Shown: positions 19,537 to 30,139 of the stretch, in pieces
Numbering within the stretch: the first letter of the stretch is position 1
Layout: the number at the start of each line of letters is the position of its first letter
Assembly: GCA_039583875.1 (NCBI GenBank)
Contig: CM077149.1
Location: 18,861,194 to 18,925,193, forward strand
Length of the DNA: 64,000 nt
Reading direction: 5' to 3'
DNA from: Platanthera guangdongensis
Taxonomy: Eukaryota > Streptophyta > Magnoliopsida > Asparagales > Orchidaceae
Notes under the pieces: generated by a model
What the model was told of the DNA's origin: nothing
Databases searched by the model: none
What the model saw: the letters and a program-made list of their open reading frames with translations, nothing else
Position numbers and translations under genes: made by a program

Positions 19537-22484
19537 TTGGAGGTTCGCCTCTCCAAGTTATCAATTGGGGAAGTGCCCGTGGTGGCAGAGTTCAAGGATG
19601 TGTTTCCGGATGAACTCCCTGGAGCGCCTCCTCGGCGGGAGATTGATTTCTCGATTGAGATAGTGGCGGAGGCTAGGCCGGTGTCACGTCCTCCGTTTAG
19701 GATGGCACCGAAAGAGTTGGCTGAGCTCAAGGTGCAGTTGTAGGAACTATTGGAGCAAGGGTATATCAGACCCAGTTCTTCTCCGTGGAGCGCGACGGTG
19801 TTGTTCGTGAAGAAAAAAGACGGTAGTTTATTGTTGTGCATAGACTACCGGGAGTTGAATAAATTGATCGTCAAGAATAAGTATCTGATTCCTCGGATAG
19901 ATGACCTGTTCGACCAACTGGTGGGGTCGGTGGTGTACTCAAAGTTGGAGTTGAAGTCAGGATATTATCAGTTGCGAATTCGGGACAAGGATGTACCCAA
20001 GACAACATTTGGTACGAGGTATGGTCACTTTGAGTTCACGGTGATGCTGTTCGGGCTGACGAACGGACCATCTGTATTCATGGATTTGATGAATCAGGTA
20101 TTTCAGAAATACTTGGACTCTTTTGTAGTTGTCTTTATTGATGACATCGTGGTGTACTCCAAATCGGAGGTGGAGCATGAGACTCACTTGAGAGTAGTCT
20201 TGCAAGTGTTGAGAGAGAACCAACTTTATGCAAAGTTCTCGAAGTGCGAATTCTGGCTAGAGACGGTGACATTTTTGGGCCACGTGATTAGTAGGGATGG
20301 GGTGGCGGTAGATCCAACAAAAATGGAAGCCATCAGAGATTGGCCGGTTTTGAGGACCGTGGCGGAAGTCCGAAGTTTCCTTGGACTAGCCGGGTACTAT
20401 AGAAGATTGTGGAAGACTTTTCGCGGATAGCTCTACCCCTAACATCACTAACACGCAAGGATCAAAAGTTTGTGTGGACTCAGGAGTGTAGTCAAGCATT
20501 TAAGACCCTGAAGGAAAGGCTGATGATGGCTCCAATCCTAAGTCTACCGAAAGGGACCGACGGATTTCATATCTTCAGTGACGCATTGGGATGCAGTTTG
20601 AGTTGTGTTTTGGTACAACATGGTAGTGTGATAGCCTTTGGGTCTAGGCAGTTGAAGCCGCATGAGAGGAATTACCCCGTCCATGGCTTGGAATTGGCGG
20701 TGGTAATTTTTGTATTGAAAATATGGTGACACTATGTTTATGGTGCAAAGGTGGATATCTTCACAGATCATAAAAGCCTGAAGTATTTCTTGGATCAAAA
20801 GGACTTGAACATGCAACAACGCAGGGGGGTCGAGTTCCTTGGAGACTATGAGGTGGTGGTTTAGTATACGCCAGACAAAGCCAATGTGGTGGCAGACGCC
20901 CTGAGTAGAAAATACTCTGGGCAAGGGAATTGGATAGAAGCTCATGATGAGCAGTTGGTGCTGGAATGGGAGTCCCTTGGCTTGGAATGTGTAGCGAGAG
21001 GCGAGTCTAGTGTGGCTCAGTTGAACTGGATTGAAATGCAGAACGACTTGTCCGATCATATTCGGGAAGCGACACGTTTGGATGTGGAGTTTCAACCATA
21101 CGTGGTGGAGGCTCAAAATGGCGAGAGCAACACCTGGGAGATGATTGATGGGATTCTGAGGAAGGACGGAAGGATTTGTGTACCGCAGTTTGGCAAGCTC
21201 CGTGAGGAGTTGATGTTTGAGGCTCACTTCACAAAGTACTTCATTCACCCGGGCAGTACAAAGATGTACTTGGATATGAAGAAATCTTTTTGGTGGCCGG
21301 GGCTGAAGCGGGATGTAGCTTTGTACGTGAATCGATGCCAAACTTGTGCCTTGGTGAAGGCCGAGTGTCAGAAGCCGGGCGGGTTCCTGAGGCCTCTTCC
21401 AATCCCCGAGTGGAAATTCGACGACATCTCCATGGATTTTGTGCATGGGTTACCTAGATCGCAACAAGGTAACGACGCTGTTTGGGTGATTGTGGATTGC
21501 TTAACCAAAGTGACCCACTTCATCCCAAATCAGAAAGAGGACAGCGTGGAGAAGCTGGTAGAGTTGTATGTTCGCAACGTTGTGTGATTACATGAGATTC
21601 CCAAAAGTATAGTCAGCGATCATGATGGGCGTTTCACGTCCAAGGACTGGAGATTAGTTCAGAAGAGTTTGTGCACGAATCTCAAGTTCAGTACGACGTT
21701 CCATCCTCAAACTGACGGGCAAACCGAGAGAACGAACCGTACTATGGAGGATATGCTGAGAATGTGTATTCTTGACTTCGGCAAGAAGTGGGAGGATCAC
21801 CTCTTTATGGTGGAGTTCGCGTGCAATAACAGTTATCAAGCAAGTATAAAATGACGTCATACGAAGCTTTGTATGGGAGACGGTGTCGAACACCGATGTC
21901 TTGGACAAAGGCGGGAGACACCAAACTATTGGGAAAAGAGGTGGTAGTTGACGTTTGTGAGTTGGTGCGGACCATTCAAGAGCATATGAAGGTGGCTCAA
22001 GACTGGCAAGCAAAATACTTTAATGCTCGTCACAGGAAGCTGGAGTTCGCGGTAGGCGATTGAGTCTATTTAAAGATCAAGCCATTCAAAGATGTTTCAC
22101 GGATTCGCCGACTCAAGAAGTTGAGTCCAAGGTTTTTGGGACCTTTTGAGGTTGTTGAACGGGTGGGAGAAGCAGCCTATCGGTTGGCATTGTCCACAGA
22201 GCTGAGTGGGTTACACGACGTCTTCCATGTCTCAATCTTGAGGAAAACCTTGGTAGAGGCTAGTGTGGTGGTCGAATCGGCATCGGTGCCGACAGAGGAA
22301 GACCTGAGGACGCGAGTACGTCCAGTTGCTATAGAGGATTCAGAGATTCAGCAGCTGCATAACAAAGAGGTCAAACTCGTTAAAGTCCGATGAGACAACT
22401 GCGGTCGTGAGGAACTCTCTTGGGAGCGAGAACAAACCATGTTGGAGGAGTATCCAGAGTTCTTCCATTCAGGTACTATTTAAG
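19537..22484 (+). pseudogene. CHR-1 RT, RNase H, integrase and chromodomain-like end
   Basis: RT begins with VFPDELPGAPPRREIDF and has the active site [11 protein letters not shown] (20135-20167). RNase H has IFSDALG and TDHKSLKY. Integrase has an HHCC zinc domain (RCQTCALVKAEC), D (SMDFVHGLP), D (SDHDGRF) and E (QTDGQTERTNRTMED). The C-terminus ends NKEVKLVKVR and SWEREQTMLEEYPEFF. In-frame stops at 19741, 20727, 20862 and 21585, plus one in 'GD-stop-VYLK' near 22061 and one after VKVR near 22391, are each one transition away from the residue relatives carry. Frame changes occur near 20400 and 21850. It is clearly dead, but the order of domains is complete. Confidence 0.85.
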
Positions 22485-22530
22485 TTTTGTCCCCTTTTAT
22501 TTTCTGTAATTTCGGGATGAAATTCTTTTA

Positions 22531-22543
22531 AGGGGGAGAGTGT
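22531..22543 (+). other. CHR-1 polypurine tract
   Basis: AGGGGGAGAGTG, preceded by the usual chromovirus GGATGAAATTCTTTTA, lies directly before the right LTR start at 22544. Confidence 0.85.
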
Positions 22544-25107
22544 TGTAACGCCCCAAATTTCGAGTGAGGGACGATCAACGTTTTGGCCAAGTTTGGGTTT
22601 TGGTAAGGGGTCACACGGCCAAGGTCACAGGCATGTACAAGGCCGTGTCCTGCTCGGGTTCAGCGAAGAACTTGGTGGTCAACAAACTGAGCTCGACGAA
22701 GTGTCGAGACATGGAACACGGCCTAGGACACAGGCGTGTCCATGGCTGTATCGTGGTCGGGTTCGTTGAGAGCCGTGTAGTCGACATTCTGCACTCGACG
22801 ATGTGTCGAGACAGTGAACACGGCCTAGGACACGGGCATGTCCAATGCCGTGTCGAGCGCGTTCGATGAATTTTCCGCTGTGTCGACACAAAGGCATTCG
22901 ACGATCGTCGAGACTTCGAACACGGTCTGAGATATGGGCGTGTCCTAGGCCGTGTACTTCACGGGTTGTGAGCCGTGCTATTTGAGGGGAAGAAAACGGC
23001 TTGGAGCCCAGGCATGTTCGCATGTGACATGGGCGTGTCAAATGTGACACGGTCGTGTCATCTACCCATGTCCTTCTCGGGTGGTTTCTGGGGCTGTGTC
23101 GATGGAGGCACACGCCCAGGTACACGGGCGTGTACTGAGTGACACGGGCGTGTCAGCTTTGACACGGGCGTGTTCATAGCCCGTGTCATGTTCTGGGTGC
23201 AACAGTTTCGGAGTCGCTTGGGGCACACGGCCTTGGACACGGGCGTTTCACAAGCCGTGTTCGGCCCAGGTATTTTGATTTTCAGTCCGGATCGTGGCCA
23301 TTCGTTTCCTCCTTTTGGGATCTGATGGTCAAGGGCTGTCCCTGCTAAGTTAAGTCCGAGAATAGGGTTTAGAAACCCTCATTCTTCTTCAAACACTCTC
23401 TTTCTAAGTTCTAGAGAGAAGGGAGAGCAAGGAAGAAGGTGAAGGAGAGATCCGGCTGTTGGAGAAGCTTCGGTGCTCCAAATCGCGAGCCGAGTTCGGA
23501 TCCGTGGAGGCAAGATCGTTGCGAAGGTTTTCATCCGACAAAGTTTCCATGACTAGGAAGAGGGGCTCCTCTTGGTTTTAGGACGCGTGTTTAGCATCTC
23601 TTATTTTCATGGTTTTTGGGCACCAATCTCTCAAATGAGAGGGGTTTGGGTCGCCATGGTTCAAGAGGAACCTCCAGGTCAATTGAGTCCGTCCCCGTCA
23701 TGTTTTTGCATTAGAGATCTGCTCTGTTAGTGGATTAGGCATGGTGGGTGAAGCCGCGGTCGCGATTGTTAGTCCGACCCGGTGATGTTGCATACAAGCT
23801 TTTAGGATTTGGTAGAAATCCGTCGCGATAAGAGGTCGTTTGTGATGTTTGTGATGCTTTACCCTTTTTCTCGTATGAGTACGTGTAGCCGGAACCGGAC
23901 AAGGTTAGCTCCTCAATGGCAGTAGATGGTTTCCTTGGTGGACAAGGTTAGCTCCGCATTGGCGGTAGATGGTTTCCTTGGTGCACGGGAATGCTGCAGT
24001 ACGAATGAGGGATTAGGGTGGAATTGTCTTGGATTATGATGTACCAAGGCATAGCTTTGTCTCCGTGGTCGTCTGGCTATCCCGTGACGTGTAAGTCATG
24101 TGTGGAGAGTGTCCCGGCGAGAATAGTACCCTTCTGTGAGACTGACGAGAATGCCAAGCATGGGGAAAGCCCGGGCAATGAGGCCATGAGCGGGTGGGGT
24201 CCGACAAGGGTTCTTAGAATCGGTCAGTGCGTTGGATGGAATCTTGATATGAGAAGTCAGAGCTTGCAGGCAAGCCTGGGTCTGAGACCATGAGCGGGTG
24301 GGGCCTTGGCAAGAGTTCCGTGGGGCGGCTTGCATGCCGTTAGGGGAAATACAGTACCCTATTGTTTGAGGCTTTAAGCCACTGGGGAAATTGGAAGTAC
24401 CCGGATGATGTGATGATGTGCTAGATGCATACGCTATAGGGTGCCTTGGGTGAAGCCTGGGTTTTGCATTCATGTTGCATAGTAGGCCCCTTTTTATTAT
24501 ATGTTCAACAATAGAGAACGTGTATGCTGTTTGAGACATCCAAGCCTGTTCATTAGTGCTTTAATTGTTATGAATATTGTATACGAAGTGCTGACTTGCA
24601 GGTTGGAGGGGTACCCCGGGTCCGTTAGGGGCGGCCGGGAGGAGATGTGTTTGTTACACAGTTTGAGGTCAGCCTTTGTTGACTCATGTTACAAATAATT
24701 TTTACAGGGCAAGGATAGCAAGCAGGAGCTAGCTCGCCGGCTAGAAAGGCCTAAGCCTCATGAAGTGTTACCATCTTTGCTTTAGCTTTACTTTGAGACA
24801 CTCTATGTTTGATGTACTTATTTTCTGGCTTGCATGCCTAGGTAGTCTATGGGTGCTTATGCACATTTATGACTGGTGATATTATTTGAGCTTTGGACTC
24901 ACTTTTATTGTAAGGCCTTAAGGCCGTTTCGATACTCTTATATGTGTGGATAACTTCTAGTCTTGTTTGCTGTTTCCGCTGTGTTGTGGCTATGAGTTTT
25001 GAGATTGGGTAGTTATACCATCTTATAATACTAAAACTCCGGCGTCTATATGTTGTGGGGCCCCGGCCGAACCCGTATTATACAGTAATTACAGGGGAGG
25101 TGTTACA
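22544..25107 (+). mobile_element. CHR-1 3' LTR
   Basis: 2564 bp, matching the 5' LTR from TGTAACGCC to TGTTACA. It has small deletions, among them about 20 bases near 23560, and many transition differences in the hairpin array. Its end is followed by the second target-site copy, catcg. Confidence 0.9.
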
Positions 25108-25112
25108 CATCG

Positions 25113-25130
25113 ACTCTGGTGCAACTAATC
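25113..25130 (+). pseudogene. COP protease remnant of 18 bases between two elements
   Basis: These 18 bases lie between CHR-1 (plus its target copy) and SIR-2. They continue the COP protease frame across the active-site motif DSGAT and join, after SIR-2, to the codon for Met at 37393. Taurus-like leftovers of this sort show that both inserts hit the same few codons. The frame stays continuous, which independently confirms the element boundaries. Confidence 0.9.
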
Positions 25131-27015
25131 TGAATGAAAACTGTTGTCGACCTAAATCACCTAGAGGGGGGTGAATAGGTGGTTTGTGCGTCATTTGCGG
25201 AATAAAAAATAATTAGAGCACAACACAGAAATATCTACCAATATCACAGACGACACAAGATGTATAGTGGTTCCCCAACCTTGGGTACATCCACTTTCCC
25301 TCACCGATCTAGCAATCAACTAGACTCGGCTACTCCACTATCTCGGATCAAAAATCGATCCTACCCTCGGAACAAAGTTCCTACAAACTCGATCCAAACA
25401 AAACGGATCTACACCTCGGAAGATAGCACTTCCTACAAACTCGGAGTGAAAGCCTCCTACACTCGGAGAAGATTTCCCCTACAAGATTAATAAAGTGTTT
25501 ACAAGAATACAAACAGTAAATCACCCAGATCTGAAAGAAACGGCCTGGATCTCATCTTTTTTACTTTGAAGCACTTTTAGAAATCGGTGAAGAAGTTCTC
25601 GGCCTCGATCTGGATCTACTCGCTTTTACAGAAATCGAGAGAGAATATGATCAGTGAAGTCGATCTCGATCTGTAACTTTTCTTCAGAATAATCCTCTGA
25701 AAGTAGAAGCTTTGCCCGGAGAAGAAGGCGACGGCGGCGGCTTCCGTTTCGCGAAAGTCAGAGAGGAGGCGGCTGAAGAATATTTCTCGAAAAAGAAATT
25801 ACAGGAAGGCTTTGAGAATACTTAGGGTTTGTCATTTTATGATAAGACCTTATATAAGAGAGACTAACGGTCATAATCGGTCATAATGATGTACACGTGG
25901 ACCAATCATGTCGCGTGATTTGAAAAATCCCGTCAGAAAAATGACTTAGCAAAATTTCGGAAAGATTCAGCCAACTACACGAGTAAGTCAATAACTACTC
26001 GAGTAGTTGAATAACTACTCAAGTATATGATGGGAAACATACTCGGGTATGTATATAAAGACTACTCGAGTATATAGAGATCAACTACTCGAGTAAGTAG
26101 ACAGAGCTACTCGAGTATGTGTAGAGACCTACTCGAGTATATAGAGGATCTACTCGAGTACTGGAAGAGCTACTCGAGTATATTACATAACCTACTCGAG
26201 TACAAGAAGTACTACTCGAGTGAATTACTTAGAAAAATTCTGAAGAGGTCTGCTGGCAACTACTCGAGTAGTTGAACTAACTACTCGAGAGGAAGTAATC
26301 TACTCAAGTAGGTGAAAGTTCTACTCGAGTAAAAGACTTAGAAAAAAATTCTGGAGTAGTGAAATAGCAAGGTACACGGGTGACACATGAACTACTCGAG
26401 TAGGTAAAATGAACTACTCGAGTATGTTTCTATCTACTCGAGTATGTGAGTATACTTACTCGAGTATATGACTTAGAGAAATTTAGATGAGAAAACCCTA
26501 TGGTACTCGGGTATAACGAGTAATCTACTCGATTATATAAGCATGCTACTCGAGTATATGACTTGGTCTACTCGAGTAGGTGACTTAGCTACTCGAGTAT
26601 ATGACTATGTCTACTCGACTACAAGGTTCCTTTACTCGAGTAACTTATACCCAGACTACTCGAGTAGGTGAAAGCTCTACTCGAGTAAAACACTTAGAAA
26701 TTTTCTGATGTTGGAAAAACTGATTCTTCTAGAGTAGTCAACTTCCAATACCTTTCCCATAGTCCAATAGCTTGAATATGAGGTGTATCCCAATAGAGAG
26801 ACCACACATGAGTCAACACCTTGGAATATGCAATGAGGGATTACATTGCACAGTTCCTGTGTTTGGTGACCCACTGTGAGCTGACATTGGCCTACACTTC
26901 CCAGTGAAACTCCTGCAAATATATAGCTCAAACCAAGCATCAAATACAGCTTAATTCATCTTAGTTCCTGGGTGACTTCATCAAATCTGGGTTCATGTGG
27001 ATGAAATACCCAACA
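25131..27015 (-). mobile_element. SIR-2 3' LTR
   Basis: 1885 bp; on the - strand it runs TGTTGGGTATT to TTTTCATTCA. U3 (27015 to about 25860) holds about 20 exact TACTCGAGTA decamers and several variants at 25984-26697. TATATAAG at about 25850-25857 on this strand is the likely TATA box. The rest is R/U5 with no gene. It carries eight or so differences from the other copy. Confidence 0.95.
25984..26697. repeat. TACTCGAGTA palindrome array in SIR-2 LTR
   Basis: The perfect 10-bp palindrome TACTCGAGTA occurs 20 times by eye, with about eight one-base variants, at irregular spacing of about 18-45 bp. The other LTR holds the same array at about 36355-37068. Nine more exact copies lie between pol and the envelope-like frame (29840-30040). 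Spacers are not unique or regular, so it is not a CRISPR array. Confidence 0.95.
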
Positions 27016-27031
27016 ATCTACCCCTATTTGT
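27016..27031 (-). other. SIR-2 polypurine tract
   Basis: On the - strand AAATAGGGGTAGAT directly precedes the 3' LTR start, as in SIR-1. Confidence 0.85.
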
Positions 27032-27789
27032 TGAAGTCAGAACCATTTTCACTAAGGTGAATTATGTACATAAAAGCAACTAAGAGAGAAAATATGAGCA
27101 GGTAAGCAAAGGATAATGAAAAAGACAATATGCAGTAATGAAGAATTGTATATATATGTAAGTTTCCAAAAACATCAAGTCTACAATTTGTCATTTCAAT
27201 TTCTCATCATCTTTTAGGTTTGGGCTTGGGATTGCTGCTTATCCATCTTTTCTTGCTGTCGCCTTAGGTAGCTGAAAGGCTTAGGAAAATACTTAGGAGG
27301 CCTTGGAGGAGCAGCAGGGTTATTTCTCCCAAATTCTCTATCATGGATCTTTCTTTTCAGCATTGACTTCTCATATAACTCACATTCCTGGGAACCGTAG
27401 TGCATGCTTCTGTTCTCATTGTGATCCATGACCAGCCTGAGTGTGTCCAAGATGAGAGATTTTGAAGTTGGAGACCAGGCTTCATCATGTTCAGGGGCTT
27501 TGGAAGGAGCAGTCCTGATAGCAGAGGGGCCTTCACCATATTTCCTTTTCTTCTTGTGGATTCTGATCTCTGGAGGGGCTTGAAAGAATATATCAGCAGG
27601 ATCGTCTTCTTCCCAGCCTGGAATATAAGTGTCTGGAGGAGCAACTGAGAGAAGGTAGGTTGTTGAGGAACAACTGGGGCAGTGACATCTGTGGCTAGAG
27701 GATTGAGATGATGGGGAATGATGTTTGGGTCAACTGCAAGATCTGGTTGTGCATCCAGACAGCAGTGTCATAGGTGTGAAATTTGACAC

Positions 27790-29581
27790 TCTATATCTGG
27801 GCAAGCACATCATCATGAATGGTCTTCACATGAGCTTGCCATTCATCTGTCTTCTGAGCAGTAGATTTCTCTACCTGTTCTTTGAGTTCTTTTATCAAAC
27901 CCTCCCCCTTTCTGATTTCAACAGATACTTTCTCTATGGTGTCATCTTTGAAAATGCCAACTTCTTCACATATCTTCATCTTGTTGGCTTCAATCCTCTT
28001 GTCTAGTTCTATCTGATTGTTGTCCAAGGTGATACCTTGTTCCATAACATTGCCCACACTAGTGATAGTATGGTCAAGAGCTTTGCCACCAAGTTGGAAC
28101 AGGTACTTGAGCTTGTCAGTGTTGTGCTAAATTTCAGCAAAACCTCTGCTCATCTCAGTCTCAAGAGCAGTAACTTTGTCAGTGACCACCTTTAGAGAGG
28201 TGTCAAAATAGGTTCTCTGTTCTTGAAGAAGAAGTGCAATGCTTTACAGCAGATCTGAGGAGGAGGAAACTGTAGCAGTAGCTGAGGGAGTAGCAATAGG
28301 GATAGGAGGAATTACCCAAGGAGCTATTTCTTCAATAAGCACTGAGCTGAGAGCTCTGGTGGTAGGAATGACAGCTTCCAATTCTTCTGTATTATGGGGG
28401 ATGGAGAAATCAAGGTTTCTGAGAGGGGCCTCAGCTGGCTCAGGAGAAGGCTCATCAAAAATAAAAATGATGTCTGGCTTATCTGCTGGATGAGTTGGAG
28501 AAGGTGTTGGAGTTCTGGCTGGAGAATGGGCAGGAGACTGTGCTGGAGACAAGTCCTTGTGATGTTCAGTGGTTGGAGCTGGAGGAGATAGAGGAGGAGG
28601 GGGAAGCACATCTTCAGAAAGCTCTGCAATCATGGCATCTATGGCAGCAGCTGTGGACAGAAGAGTGTCTTGAGGTACTTGATCTGAGGAAGTGGATGGA
28701 CTCTTTGGAGTATGAGGTAGGGATGGAATCTCTGGCTGAGGAAAGGGTTGCCTGACTGGTCTAGAAGGAGCAGGCTCCCCCTCACTTGGTGCACCAGAGG
28801 AGCTGGCCACATGATGAGGAGAGGGAGATGGAGTCCTGTCCTCTGCAGCTGGAACTACTGGGATTGCTGAAACCTGTGCAGCTTGGGCAGAGTTCTTGAG
28901 CTTGAGATCCCATCGCTGAATTGAAGAGATGGAGACCTTCTTCATATGGTGAAGTGGAGTCCCTTTGGAGAGATTGAAGACTTTAGGATTTGTTTCATGA
29001 AGGAGCAGAGATATAATTCTTGCGTAGTTGGGGGATTTCATGCTGTCCTTTATCTTGTCCAAAATCAACATACCAAATTGGTATCTCTTGCGGCAGACAA
29101 TGACTTGCATTATATCGAAGAAGTATGAGGGAATGTCTCAGATGGAGTGAGTCTTGCACAGTAGAATTTTGCCAACGATATCAACCAGAAATTATCCTTC
29201 AGCGTTCATGTCTGACCTCTTAATGTACTGAGCTTCAGGAGAAATTCCACAGAAGAGTGCTGTCCGGTCAGAATCTTCATCATCCAGATCATCTTCTTCA
29301 TCAACAATAGGTAAACGGAGAAGTTGAGAGACAGAGATCTTGGTGAACTTTAGTTTCAATCCCTTTACTGTAGATTTGAGGACTTTGACATTCCGTCGAA
29401 CCTTGAGATTTGTGAAGAATTCTGTAACTTCGGGGAAGAGAACGCGACAGGGTTCTTGGAGGATGAAGGAGAGGTCGGCGGTGTCGAGAAGGATGAGGAG
29501 GTTGCGGAAATCGTCGGAAAGCTCTGCAATACCGTCGGTGACTAGTTTGGAGCCGACGCCGATCTTGTGAGAAGTCGCCAT
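27790..29581 (-). pseudogene. SIR-2 envelope-like frame (third ORF), broken
   Basis: Reading from Met at 29581, one frame can be followed for about 597 codons with four or so stops (around 29192, 29135, 28244 and 28095). The N-terminal part is a mixed hydrophobic and charged block. The middle (about 28350-28850) is a Pro/Ser/Thr-rich linker typical of Sirevirus envelope-like proteins, and the C-terminal part is a coiled-coil-like stretch (NNQIELDKRIEANKMKICEE). I see no clear signal peptide or transmembrane segment. Assignment rests on position after pol and on composition. It is not functional. The remaining 27032-27789 is 3' untranslated sequence with no clear frame. Confidence 0.65.
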
Positions 29582-29649
29582 GGATGCGAATGACTGGAGG
29601 AGTTGAGAGAGGGCTCTGCAACAGCGGCGGAGGCGAGTCGGCAGGGTAG

Positions 29650-30060
29650 GCGAAGAGACAGAGGGTACTCGAGAGATAAAAATGATCTCGAGTAGGTTTG
29701 ATGTTTCGGAATTTCGTATATATATATAACTCTTAAATTTCCGCTAATTAATTTAAAGAAAGAGGCGACATATAGCCTTGGGTGGCAAATAGAACAGTTT
29801 TGAAAATCTGGGAATCAGGACACGAGAGAGAGATAGAGGCTACTCGAGTAGGTAAAGGAGCTACTCGAGTAGGTCGACTGGAGTTACTCGAGTATGTGGA
29901 GAAAACTACTCGAGTAGATAATGACTTACTCGAGTAGGTGAGAGACTTACTTGAGTAGGTATTGACTTACTCGAGTAGGTCAGTACACATACTCGAGTAG
30001 GTTCATTCATATACTCGAGTAGGTCTTTAGATACTCGAGTATGTCTCATGCTTCTCGAGT
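29650..30060. repeat. TACTCGAGTA copies between SIR-2 pol and the envelope-like frame
   Basis: Nine exact decamers and a few variants lie in this 0.4-kb spacer, followed on the - strand by an A/T-rich run (TATATATATA near 29717-29727) about 140 bases upstream of the envelope-like Met. The arrangement copies the LTR design of palindromes followed by a TATA-like box, so it may be a second promoter or processing region. Confidence 0.8.
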
Positions 30061-30139
30061 TGAATTTTGAAAAAGTTGAGAAAGAATAGATTTTGACTAA
30101 CCCTTTGCAATTACTTGCTTCTTAGTCATTCAGCCTTCT

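Larger units (their letters stand above)
15123..25107 (+). mobile_element. CHR-1: chromovirus gypsy inserted in COP protease
   Basis: LTRs are 15123-17706 and 22544-25107, both TGTAACGCC...GTTACA, flanked by catcg on both sides (15118-15122 and 25108-25112). A primer site follows the left LTR and a polypurine tract precedes the right LTR. The order gag, protease, RT, RNase H, integrase and a chromodomain-like C-terminus makes it a chromovirus of the long-LTR (Tekay/Del-like) kind. The coding part has many stops and is not functional. LTR divergence is about 5-8% in the stretches compared by eye. Confidence 0.95.

Noticed and set aside
25984..26697. CRISPR-like look of the TACTCGAGTA array
   Set aside because: The repeat is only 10 bp, spacing is irregular, spacers are not unique in size, it lies in a plant LTR and there are no cas genes.
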